DNA of 64,000 bases from Planococcus citri (lineage: Eukaryota; Arthropoda; Insecta; Hemiptera; Pseudococcidae), in assembly GCF_950023065.1 (NCBI RefSeq), contig NC_088678.1:6438580-6502579 (forward strand), in the 5' to 3' direction. Of this stretch, positions 24,381 through 34,635 are shown piece after piece. A program made the translations under genes and the position numbers. The notes below the pieces were generated by a model. That model saw only the letters and a program-made list of their open reading frames with translations, was not told the origin of the DNA and did no database searches. The stretch's first letter is position 1, and each line of letters begins with the position of its first letter.

Positions 24381-25358
24381 TTTGAATATTTTAAAAATTC
24401 AAAAAAAAATTTTCAAGGACAATTTTAAAACTTTTTTATGAAAATATATGTACATATAATTTTTTTAGAAAAGTGAATCAATGTGAATAATTTTTTCAAA
24501 TTCAACTCCCACATATCAACTAGGTACTAGTAGTTTTGGACAATCCTGAAGCTCAATAGAGCGATTTTTTCATATTCTCCAGGAATTTCAAATCGTTCTG
24601 AAAGGGCCAACATTGAACTTTAGCACCTATATTCTTAATCGGTGCTCATTTAAGACCCTCTGGTTCATCTTCTATTTAAAAATATCAAAATCTGAGCGAA
24701 TTGAGGTCTGGTTAATGTCTGATTTATGATCTCGTGGGTCCATAGGTGATAGTTGCAATTTGAAGTCTCTTTCTGCACTTTTTTAAATAGTCCAATTTTG
24801 GAAGGCTCAAAACTACTATAAGTGCTAATCGATTGGATTTTTCCACAACAATTTAGGCAATTTTGAATTTTTAAAGAATTTGTCAGAATCAGAAATCAAA
24901 ATTAAATCCAAAGATTGAAATTAGCCTTATTGGAGATTTATTTTTGTGTACTCCCGCGACTTTTCTTTGTGAGATTCGAAAATTGCCTGCATATCAATTT
25001 CTTTTGATTTGAAACTATTTTGAGAACAGCATTTTTTCAAATATGACAGATGGAGAATTTTTTTTTCATTTTCAGCAATGATTTTTCTATTTTTTATATG
25101 TGGAAAAATTGGATTTTCCACTTTTTCCATTTTTTACGTGTTTTTTAGCAAAATTGTTGAGAATCATTACTTTTTCACTGCATTATTTTAACAATTTTTC
25201 TGGAATTTTACTTGAATTTCATTGGTTTCAAGTTGTTTTTATTGATGACTTGCATATTTTTTCAGATCATTTTTATTTTGGGGCAGTTTTTCCAAAATTT
25301 CATTTAATTATGGTCATTTTTTCGGATTTTAATGGACTTTTGAGCATTTTTACATCAT

Positions 25359-25440
25359 TAGTAACACCTTTTTTAAGAATTTTTGGCAAATTTCATAGAT
25401 TTTTAGTTATTTGGATGATTTTTACACATTGCTGGATTTT
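25359..25440. repeat. Direct repeat, copy 1 (partner at 29,126-29,210)
   Basis: About 70 bp beginning GTAACACCTTTTTTAAGAAT, and containing GGCAAATTTCATAGATTTTT and GGATGATTTTTAC, recurs in the same orientation near 29,126. The two copies bracket the nested transposon region and the coding remnants. Confidence 0.65.
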
Positions 25441-26060
25441 TCCAAAAGAGTACGTTTGGATGAGAGGCTACACGAGCAATATTGTATCGATATAACTTAA
25501 CATCTGGTTCGTCAGCATTTTGTGGTTTGACAAGAGGGAATAAAAGAATGATGCTTTCTGCATATTTGTCCAACAGTCCGATAATATTACAAAAATTTAA
25601 CTCCAACTGTCCTGCAGGTAATATGAATTTTGAATAGGGTGGAAATTAAACTTTTAATAATCGATTAAAAAGTTATTCCAATGGAATTTGGTTGCGTAGA
25701 TAATCTGGCAATTTATCTGAGAGAATGATTTCTCCTCGCGCCATATAATGAGCCAGTCTGTTGCCGACCCATATATGTATAATCGCTCAAGATATCCTTC
25801 ATTGGGGCTCTCTTAGCACTAGGAGGTGTCCCTGGGCTACCTAGTGATTGTTGTTTCCAGGAGCCAAATCTTCATCGTCGCTTGGATCAAGAGATATATT
25901 TGACGTCACTGATTGTACCACCATAATTATAGTTTGAAGATCTAACTCAGCTGGTTCACCTTCAAACATTTCATTAAGCAAATTACACATTGCCACTGTG
26001 TCCTCCAAGTCTTCTGGTTCTGGAGGAGTATCTACAACAATGCACTAGCCATTTTTCTTG
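25440..26060 (-). pseudogene. Decayed coding remnant, unrecognised
   Basis: On the minus strand the segment about 25,860-26,050 reads as an acidic stretch including PPEPEDLEDTVAMCNLLNEM and SLDPSDDEDLAPG. After a frame change it continues with ILSDYTYMGRQQTGSLYG. Frames are broken by stops, so no intact protein can be drawn. The composition (acidic, serine/aspartate stretch) resembles the remnant at 28,394-28,849. I do not recognise the family; a transposon-encoded protein is the most likely source. Confidence 0.35.
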
Positions 26061-26751
26061 TCAAATTGTACCATTTGCACTGCAGGAGGTACACTTTAAG
26101 TTTTAGGTTTGTAATTGAATCTGTGAGAACAGAAAGGGACCAAGTCACATTTTTGGAAATTTTTTTTCCCCAGATATGGGGGTTTCAAAGTAAAGCTGAT
26201 CAGGCTGATCTACTAGTGATGTCAGATTTCCACAAAACTGCTGGGAAAGCAGGCTTGTCAGACCAGACCAAAAAACTGGACCAACGACCGCGACCAGACC
26301 CAAAAATGCACACAAGACCGAGTGGATTGGACCGGACCTTGGACCTCTAAAACAAATTTATGTAAATATTAACCAAACAGATGACCCTTTTCAGAAAAAA
26401 TAACAGGGACAGACTGAGACCGAAAACCTTTCTAAAAAATCAGACCAATGACCGCAGTTTGGACCTCAGTTATGTCCAATTTTTCAAATTTATAATGCCA
26501 TTTTAGCAGGGCTGTTAAATACGAAACGAAACGAAACGAAAGACACGAGTCAAAACGGAAAATTTTCCCTCTGGACACGAAATGAGACACAAAATGAAAC
26601 GAATCAAAAAAATTACACAAAATGAAACGTCATAACGAAACAAATAATTTCTGTTTCTTCAATTTTCGATTTTTCATTGCAAGTTTTTTTGTAAATTTTG
26701 ACCAAATTTTGTCAAATTCACTCAAATTTCATCCATTTAGAGCCTCTAGAG

Positions 26752-27524
26752 TCCCTCGGTGGTGTAGTAGGTAGAGCCGCGGACCTCCGTTCACGAGGTA
26801 CCCGGTTCAAACCCAGCTACAGAGGCAAGCTTGTGCGTGTAATTAAAAAAAAATCTTTCGTGCAATTTGTCGACCGTATATAATGGACAAATAATTCAAA
26901 GGTGAAAAAATGACAAAATGTGACGGCTAGATTTTGGATGCAGAATCCTGGAAACCTTCTGCTCATGCGCCAAACATGACGCTTACGGTGCTGGTGGAGA
27001 GAGAGACGGTTTACTGGTTGAACATGGGTTGAACCAGGGAACCGTCTCTCTCTCCGCCAGCGCCGTAAGCATCATGTTTGGCGCATGTGCAGAACGTTTC
27101 CAGGATTCTGCATCCACAATGTGGCCGTCATTTCCTGTGATTTGAATTATTCGTCCATTATATACGGTCGACGGTGCAATTATCAACATTACACGCCAAG
27201 TACCATGGGACTACCAGTTTAGCCGAGCTAACAGATAATGCACACCATCTGTTAGCAGAATCAAAAAGCTGAAACTGGTTCAAGCGTCTATAGAGGTCAA
27301 CACTGAGGAGCTCAGGGTCTCTAAACTACCCAGCTAGCTCCAAGGTGCTTGTGTAGATGTCACTAGAAAGCAACGGGAAACTACTAGTGGAAGCTCAAGC
27401 TCAAAACAACATCGATTCCCTAGAATAATCGCAGTGGCAATAGGCATACGCCTCGCCCTGTTAGGGTACCACAAAAATGCGATTTCCAATGTCCTGTAAA
27501 GGATAAGGAACCACGACGACGATG
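26752..27524 (+). mobile_element. tRNA-derived SINE-like element with a palindromic body
   Basis: The first ~75 bases have Pol III promoter boxes: TGGTGTAGTAGG (A-box-like) and GGTTCAAACCC (B box) at tRNA spacing. The acceptor stem is degenerate, so this is not a working tRNA gene. A long palindrome follows, then a ~320-bp tail ending CCACGACGACGATG. Flanks AGAGCCTCTAGAG (26,739-26,751) and AGAGCCTCCAGAG (27,525-27,537) match at 12 of 13 positions and look like a target-site duplication, as expected for LINE-mobilised SINEs. At ~770 bp it is long for a SINE, consistent with a further insertion or a composite structure. Confidence 0.65.
26826..27205. repeat. ~380-bp near-perfect palindrome within the SINE-like element
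   Basis: The left arm carries GTCGACCGTATATAATGGAC, GGATGCAGAATCCTGGAAAC and GCGCCAAACATGACGCTTAC. The right arm has the reverse complement of each in reverse order, folding at about 27,020 around TGGTTGAACATGGGTTGAACC. It could be a separate foldback insertion or the native body of the SINE-like element. Confidence 0.8.
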
Positions 27525-28393
27525 AGAGCCTCCAGAGGGGTTCTCTTCTTCATTTATTAATGAAAATGTCCGCTTTTCTCACTTTTTTGGCTGAAAGTAA
27601 ACGAAACAAAACAATATGAAACGGTATGAAACGAAATGATACCATTTTTATGGAACGAAACGAAACGGTATAACGAAACAGTTAGGTTCAAAGAGCTCAA
27701 CCGAAACGAAACGATACGTTTACGTTTCGTGTCCAACAGCCCTGCATTTTAGATGCTTATTTCGAATAAATTTCCATTGTGATTTACATTCTTTCGAAGT
27801 TTCAATGTTTTAAAAGTAAAAATCCCATTTTTCAACTCATCTAATGTGTTAGGAAGCTTTTTTCTTCCTGAAAAATGAAGACTGTTTTTTGGACTTAGGC
27901 TGACCCATGACCACAATGAAAATTTAATGAAAATTTCTGGTCAGGACCAGACTGGACCGACCTACACAGACAAAAAATGCAGAACCGAATGACTGGACCA
28001 CACCATTTGAAAGCTGCAAACTAGGACCTTGATTTTGGAGTAACCACAAAACCTAAGCGGTCCTACAAGCCTGCAGGAAAGTGGTATTTGGGCGCAGAAA
28101 AGAGACGTATCCGCATTTATGTTTTTTCTTGTAAAATTTTTTGATTTCCTTGAAAAATAACTAACATTTTTGAGAAGACCATTTTTTGAAATTTAAGTTC
28201 ATCTCTGTACAGAAAAAAGATGAAAAAATTAACAACATTGGCAAAAAGTCTTATACATCAAGGGATTTTTGGTCAATTCAAACGAGATAGCAGTCTAGGT
28301 GATGTACTTAGATGTAGAATCAAGCCCCATTCGTGCCAAGCAATTTCAAGAGAAATTTTGGCGATTGAGTGCAGAAAGGGCCATTTGTTTAGG

Positions 28394-28849
28394 CAGCAAC
28401 TGATTCCAGCAATTCTGACTGTGAATCCGATGATTCCAGTGACAGTTCTGACGATGATGACAATAATCCCAATGAAAATGTTTATGTTGGTGGTGGTTCC
28501 ACCAGTGAGTTGAAATACATAAATATCGTCGAGAGTAACGTTTATGTTGTGGAGAAGTTCAACTGGCAACAGCGGAACTATTCCATCATGTTAAAGAAGA
28601 ATGTGGATAAGTTACTAATAGTCGATATAATCACCAAATCCCTGGAAGAAATGTTTGAGTATGCTAAGAAGCGATCAAACTTTAGGGAAGGTGATTTGAT
28701 TGATTTAGGAGTGACAAATCCCGACTTCACCACTGCTCGTTACTTTCCTACCAGCTATGAAACAAGGGATCATGTTGAATCGTTGAAGGAAAAGCTTTTA
28801 CAAATAGCAACTTCAGATGAAACAGTTGATCTTATGAAACAACGCAGGT
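28394..28849 (+). CDS. Candidate single exon of an unrecognised protein (possibly transposon-encoded)
   Basis: An open frame starts just after a splice-acceptor-like TTTGTTTAG and ends at a donor-like CAG/GTGCATG. It begins with a Ser/Asp-rich low-complexity stretch (ATDSSNSDCESDDSSDSSDD). A non-repetitive region of about 110 residues follows, including VVEKFNWQQRNYSIML, KKRSNFREGDLIDLGVTNP and DHVESLKEKLLQIATSDE. There are no stops over about 450 bp, which is unusual in this AT-rich setting. No initiator context or partner exons were found. The arrangement of an acidic linker plus a domain with a basic strand and helices recalls N-terminal regions of large uncharacterised transposon proteins. 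That is only an impression. Confidence 0.4.
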
Positions 28850-28859
28850 GCATGTGAAT

Positions 28860-30470
28860 ATATATTTTTTTTCTAAACAGTGCTACAAATTGTGTCTTGG
28901 GGTCCTCTTTCAATGACCTTAAGCATGTTTATCAAAAATTTTTGATTTTAAAAAAAAATCACTGTTTTTTGTTATTCCTGAAAAGTGCAAAAATGGACTT
29001 AGCCCCTTTCTGTTCTCACCGATTCATATTATTAGCGACTAGATTTCCATATTTATCAACATTTAATGGTTTTGAATTTTGTGCTGACGTGCTCAAATTC
29101 GATTTCTGTTGAGACGAAGTTTGAAGAGCCAATTGTAACACCTTTTTTAAGAATTTTTGGCAAATTTCATAGATTTTTTTTGATTTTTAGTTATTTTGGA
29201 TGATTTTTACGCTTTTTTAGATGTTGTTTTACATTACTTGAAAGTTGAAACACATCTTTCCCCACACATTTTTGGTAAATTCCAGTTTCCACTAGTTTTT
29301 GGCCTTTTTCAACAATTTCAACTATATTCAGGATTTTTAGCGAATTTGAATGAAATTACATGGGTTTCTGGTAATTTTCACAATTTTTTCAGAGTTTTTT
29401 CCAATAAATTTAGAAAAAATTTTAAAAATCCAAAATCATAGCCGGAGGCTTTAAAATGTCTGAAAATTGAGGAATTTGATCATTACCTGCGGGCTGCAAA
29501 ACAGTTTTTTTTAATAATTTTTACTAAAAATGTACAATAAAAAGAATAACAATTGTAAGAAAATCACAACTTTCAGATTTCCAAAAATTCGTCAAAAATC
29601 GAAAACTCAGTTTGGTGACTGGATTATGAGAATTTCACACCATACCATGCCTTGTGGAGAGATCAAAAATCATCGCTGGAGGCTACAGAATGTCTCGGCA
29701 TGGTAAAAAAAATACAACCATTTTTTAAAATTTCAAAAATTTCCCAATCAACAGAATAGTTCTGATCTTTTGAATTTTTTCCTTATAAAATTCTGGTCAA
29801 AAACCGCACTATAAAGATATCTGCCTGAAAATCGCCTCAAATGCGGGTACAGCCTTTAAACAGTTCGAAAATCGAATTGATCGCCTTCTGGAGCAATATT
29901 TTAAAATTCTGGAGAAATCAAAAATCACGCTGGTGGCTGCAGGATGATCAGAAATGGTGAATTTCGGTTCGGTGGAGTTGAGTTTAATTTCTAGACCATA
30001 ATTTCCATTATTTTTTCTAAATAAGTATCTACATACACAGCATTTTTTTGAAAATCCATAAATCGCGAAAAATGGTCAATTGTGAATTTTTGAAATTTCG
30101 CCGAAAAATCGAGAAATCAATTTGAGCTGCTGAAATTTTGATTATGAGGATCTCAGACCATGCTCTTTCCAAAAATCACGATCTCATTCAAATCGAAGGC
30201 GGACACTTCGAGAGGTTCCTTCGTAAGTAAACATACCTATCTCTGAACCAGAACTATAACTATACACAAGCTAACTCATTTACAGAACCAATTGTTTCGT
30301 CAACAGAGATCAAAATACTAATCAACTAAACCCAAAGGAGCTCCAACACATTCTGGAGCTGAAACTTCCAAGGATTCTGTCTAATAGCAAGATTAAAACT
30401 GACGGAAAGGATCCTGTAGACCTTTTGAAAATACATTAATTTTAAATCATAAGTCACAAATCGAGAATTT
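28860..30470. other. Intergenic, degenerate repeats
   Basis: This holds the second copy of the direct repeat at about 29,126-29,210. Around 28,990-29,030 there is an inverted match to 26,113-26,150 (the segment containing GTGAGAACAGAAAGG). From 29,450 to 30,200 diverged phrases such as AAAAATCATCGCTGGAGGCT recur. No gene was seen. Confidence 0.45.
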
Positions 30471-33400
30471 CCAACCACACTCAGTGAAATGCAAAGCACA
30501 CGTCACGTACAATGTATCTCGTTTTCAATTTTCATCCGCTTACTTATGACTTGTGAAAGCAGATAAACCACGAGTACCCTAATACTGGACGAGTTTAACC
30601 TTTTACGAGATTAATTTACTATTCACTTTCGTCATAGATTATCCTTTTTTATGACACATATCTTTCACCCTACCTACCTATTTTCTCACAGAATGGCATA
30701 TTCATCCCTCGCCATTTATTCTCACGTAGGTACCTGCATCTTATAAGAAGTAGGTAGTTGTGGTCAGCTTCATCGAGGGGTCGAGTCGTAAGATTAAATA
30801 ATCTCACATAATTTATAGTACGGGTCGGTATATGTATAGCGGATCAAAGAGATGGAACCTAGATGCAAAAAACGATGCCTGTTGCAAAAAACAATCAATT
30901 ATTCAAGAGGCGTCTCGAAGACCCGAATTGCAAAAAAAAAAAGACACAGAAACCTATGCCGAGAAAAGTATTGATTTTTCGTACTAGACTAAAAAGTATT
31001 CTATACTTATATAGGCAATTTACGAATACGACATGCACGACTATATGTATAAGTAGGTATAATACAACAGTAGATACGACAAAAATGCACATTTTAATTG
31101 GGCCACGTACTATACGTCGAATTAATTTAGAAAAATTTCGCGTTATTTTCATCGCTACGTCCAGATCCACCTACCTACATATGATCTGCATTTCGAACGA
31201 GGACATTACTAGTATAAAAAAGTAGGTAAAAATTTCTAGCCCATTTGAAAGCACCTTTTACTATTCGATCTTCAGCTCGCGGTCTGCGAAAACAGTTCGT
31301 CATTCGTCGAAATATAGGATGTATGGTTTCGTTCCTCGCGAGAGAAGATAAATTGATACAGACCAATTATCGGCGGTACTTTGCTGATACTAAAAAGATG
31401 AAAGATACAACAAAACAACGTGGCCCTTAAAATATAATTCTGACATAATGCCAAAAATAAAATAACTTAGTGCAACATCACGATTTCGAACAAGTTTCAC
31501 GCTTCGATTCAATCTTCGTTCATCACTGTTGCACCAACATCACTTCACTATACAGCTAGCGAACCGAAAAGTCGATCTTGGGAAACCCCATCGGATTATT
31601 CCAGGGTACACCGATGCAGAAAACGAATCTACCGGTGTAAAAGTTAGCATAATAATATCTACAGCACAACCACAAATGTATAAAACACGTTATTAGTCAG
31701 GGTACTCTATCGATTTGACATTTCGTATTCGTTAACACGAAATAATACACGATGAAAAATTAAACAACCCGGTAAATGGTACTCGTAGCAAATACACAAT
31801 AATAGGTATCTCTATATATGTACCTCAACTAATAGGTAAAAATTCATCTCTTGATACTCACCCGAAGCAATGCTGCGAGTTTACACCAAATTCGACGATA
31901 TTTCTCTCACATCTTGTCGACTGATTGCGAAATATTATCTCGTATAATACAACAAATCGAGTTCACGAACCCACTCGGCGGCCAATACACGACATATGGA
32001 AAAACTGGAAAAATAAATAAACCAGAGCAAAAAAAAAAACGCATTCAACGCGTCTCGCAATCTCGACGAATTTCTCGTATCGAATTTTTTAAACGCAAAT
32101 AAAACTTATAATATCACATAAAACACTGGTGAACTTAGACACTCGAAAGCACGCACTTTGCAACGTCGTCACTCAACGCTCGGCAAATCAAGACTGAATT
32201 TCGATCAAACATAACAACGGGGTTGTGTAACATTTTTCCGTAAACCAAAAAAAACCTCACCGTACGCACACGTCGTCGCAGTACCAGCGCCCAACTCGAA
32301 TATACCCGAAATTTCACAGTCGCTAGTTCGAATTCGCCTTCTCAAATTGCTAAATTTTACAATACCTGTAGACGAGCTTTACGTACTAAGGCATTGTTCG
32401 TTTTTCGCAACATCTTTGACGAAATTTAACCGTATGAGAAATCGTCGTCTTTCATCGGCGTCGTAGTCGTCGTCGTCGTCTTCGGCGTAGGAGAGAAGAT
32501 ATCGAATCACTCGAGTTTTGTATTTCTCTCCATGCTTCGAGCTGCGATGAATTTTTCATGAGGTATCGGTATTATGAATTTCACTCCACAATGTACGATA
32601 TATGTAGGCGATTTGGTGAAATTTTATCGCTCGGGGGAGCTTAACTTTGGCCCATTTTTAACCTCTCGTCTGCTATCGAAGTGGCGGAGAGTGCTACGAA
32701 CGAAGCTATTTCTTCTGCGAAAAAGTAAACCTGAACTTGAAAATGTTCACGTTGAGAGATGAAATTATTATAATTGTAGAAAATATACGTACTTTTTTGC
32801 TATCTTCAGCGTTGAAATCTGCACCATCAAGCAACCAGTGGATGGAGATACCTGGGCATAGAGACACCGGAATTAGCGAATCATTGACATACGAGATTGG
32901 TTCAAAGATGTGGTTTTAGAGCTGCTCCTTGTACAGTGATGAAATGAAGGATTACATTAGATGAGACAGTTCAACTCCAAAAGGTTTTTAAATTTGAAAA
33001 TAGTTTGAATTTGCAAACCGAATTTGCAGAATCGTCTAAGAAAAAAAAGAAAAATTCATAATAACAACAATGTTACCAAACATCAGTTACAAAAAATTCG
33101 AAACCTGTTTACACCTTACAGTGTTGCCTATTTTTTTATTTATTTCACTTATCAAAAATTTTGCAAATTGAAAATTTGAAGTTGGCGAAATTAATTTCAA
33201 TATTTCAGTTACTTATTTGCGAATAATAATCATTAAATAATAATAAGATGAAGTCATTGAAGTCGCAAATGACAATAATAATAATGGAGATAGAATTCTC
33301 AGCGATGAATGAATTTTCACTCCTATTACGTTGATGATGCTGTGCTCATTTTCATTTCAGCTGTCAATATTGGCGAAATTAATTTCCAATATTTTAATTT

Positions 33401-33790
33401 CACGAACGAAAATATGATAAAGATACTCAATAATAATAATTCTTGTCATAAACCGAAATAATCTGTCAACGTAGTCAAATATCAGAACATATTCGACAGC
33501 ATTTTCAGAACTGTTACGATGATACTGTGCTCATTACTTTCATACTCGATAAATGCATCGCATTTCACTTCAGTTCCTCTAATTTTTCATTGTTTGCATC
33601 GTAGTAATGCATTTTTCAACGCATTACATTCACAACAACGTTTCATCATCATTACTATTAATTTTTAGAGTTGATTGACACCGAAACGAAATCTATTACT
33701 GTCGTTACTCCTCGTTCTGCGATGAGTGTAAACAAATAAACGCAAAATTAATCACAATGTTGTTTAAATTAAGCAAATATTTAGTATTTT
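30471..33790. other. Intergenic, mostly unique DNA
   Basis: No exon could be supported. A CpG-containing stretch (about 32,100-32,530) with CGTCGTCGTCGTCTTCGGCG resembles promoter-proximal or 5' untranslated sequence in insects. Paired phrases GGCGAAATTAATTTC occur at 33,184 and 33,373. It may belong to a gene whose coding part lies elsewhere. Confidence 0.4.
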
Positions 33791-33796
33791 TCGAAT

Positions 33797-34146
33797 TCTG
33801 TTCCTTTAAACATTCAATATTTATAATCATCGAGTATTTAGATTTTAGAAGCATCGATCGATGGATGATTTCACAATATTCAAATACTAATCAAATCTCA
33901 TCAGTCATCACTCAATTTCTCTCCAACCAAGAACGACGTTCTAAAAAATGAAAAATGAAGTAGATTTTTATGAAGATTCTGTTTTTTTAAACATTAAATA
34001 TTTATAATCATCGAGTATTTAAATTTTAGAAGCATCGATCGATGGATAATTTCACGATATCCGAATACTAATCAAATCTCAATCATCAATCATCACTCAA
34101 TTTCTCTCTAACCAAGAATTACGTACTAAGAAAATGAAAAATGAAA
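33797..34146. repeat. Tandem duplication of a ~177-bp unit
   Basis: Copy 1 (33,797-33,957) and copy 2 (33,974-34,146) share ATATTTATAATCATCGAGTA, AGAAGCATCGATCGATGGAT and CATCACTCAATTTCTCTC in the same order, with scattered differences. The unit is about 177 bp and lies ~490 bp downstream of the Psa stop codon. Confidence 0.8.
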
Positions 34147-34375
34147 TAAAGATAAAAGTAATCTCAAAAACAATAAGTACTAGAAAAATTTCATTAAAAT
34201 TGAAAAAAAATGGAAAACTCGAAAACATGATCTAGAATTCAGAAATTGAAAAAGAACACGTAGGTAATCCCTAAAAAAAAGTACAAAATCCTTTCGTTTC
34301 ATCAACTAAAATAAAACCGAACTAAACGCAAAGTAGGAACACAAATATACCAATATTAAGCATACAAGAAGAATA

Positions 34376-34381
34376 TTTATT
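34376..34381 (-). terminator. Candidate polyadenylation signal of Psa
   Basis: AATAAA on the minus strand, about 255 bp beyond the Psa stop codon. It is the closest canonical hexamer I could see. Transcript data would be needed to confirm use. Confidence 0.4.
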
Positions 34382-34635
34382 AAATTCGATAACACTAAAA
34401 AAAAAAATTTCCACGATGGAAAAAAACACACACACGATAGCACGAATAATACACAAAATGTGATTCTTGTTCAACGTATTACCAAATTAAAAATTGTAAT
34501 GTATAAAAAAAGAAGACACTTGAAATACGTAAAAGAGGAAGAAAAAAAATCAACCGTATGTATAAAAAATAAAAGCTTGATAATAAAATAAATAAAAACA
34601 CCAATCGACGGTATAATCATCAATAACTTAAAACA

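Larger units (their letters stand above)
26507..27744. mobile_element. Inner hAT-like element, perfect 8-bp duplication CATTTTAG
   Basis: CAGGGCTGTTAAATACGAAA on the left and the mirror of CAGGGCTGTTGGACACGAAA on the right are flanked by identical CATTTTAG copies (26,499-26,506 and 27,745-27,752). The interior consists of GAAACGAAACG repeats on both arms. It is interrupted by the tRNA-derived element at 26,752-27,524; without that, about 460 bp remain. No transposase is encoded. Confidence 0.88.
26250..28073. mobile_element. Outer hAT-like element, host of the nested insertions
   Basis: The ends are CAGGCTTGTCAGACCAGACC on the left and the mirror GGTCCTACAAGCCTG on the right. Flanking 8-mers are TGGGAAAG (26,242-26,249) and CAGGAAAG (28,074-28,081), six of eight identical. 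The interior on both sides of the next element is rich in GACCAGACC/GGACCGGACC words. Removing the inner element (26,507-27,744) leaves about 580 bp, a usual MITE size. The imperfect duplication fits an older insertion. Confidence 0.55.

Noticed and set aside
25100..25495. 131-codon frame rich in Phe, Leu and Ile
   Set aside because: T-rich low-complexity DNA. Similar text occurs near 29.2 kb and, inverted, near 5.1-5.4 kb without a conserved frame.
26752..26826. Functional tRNA gene
   Set aside because: A and B boxes are present but the acceptor stem pairs poorly and the sequence continues into a repeat body with flanking duplications, so a tRNA-derived repeat fits better.
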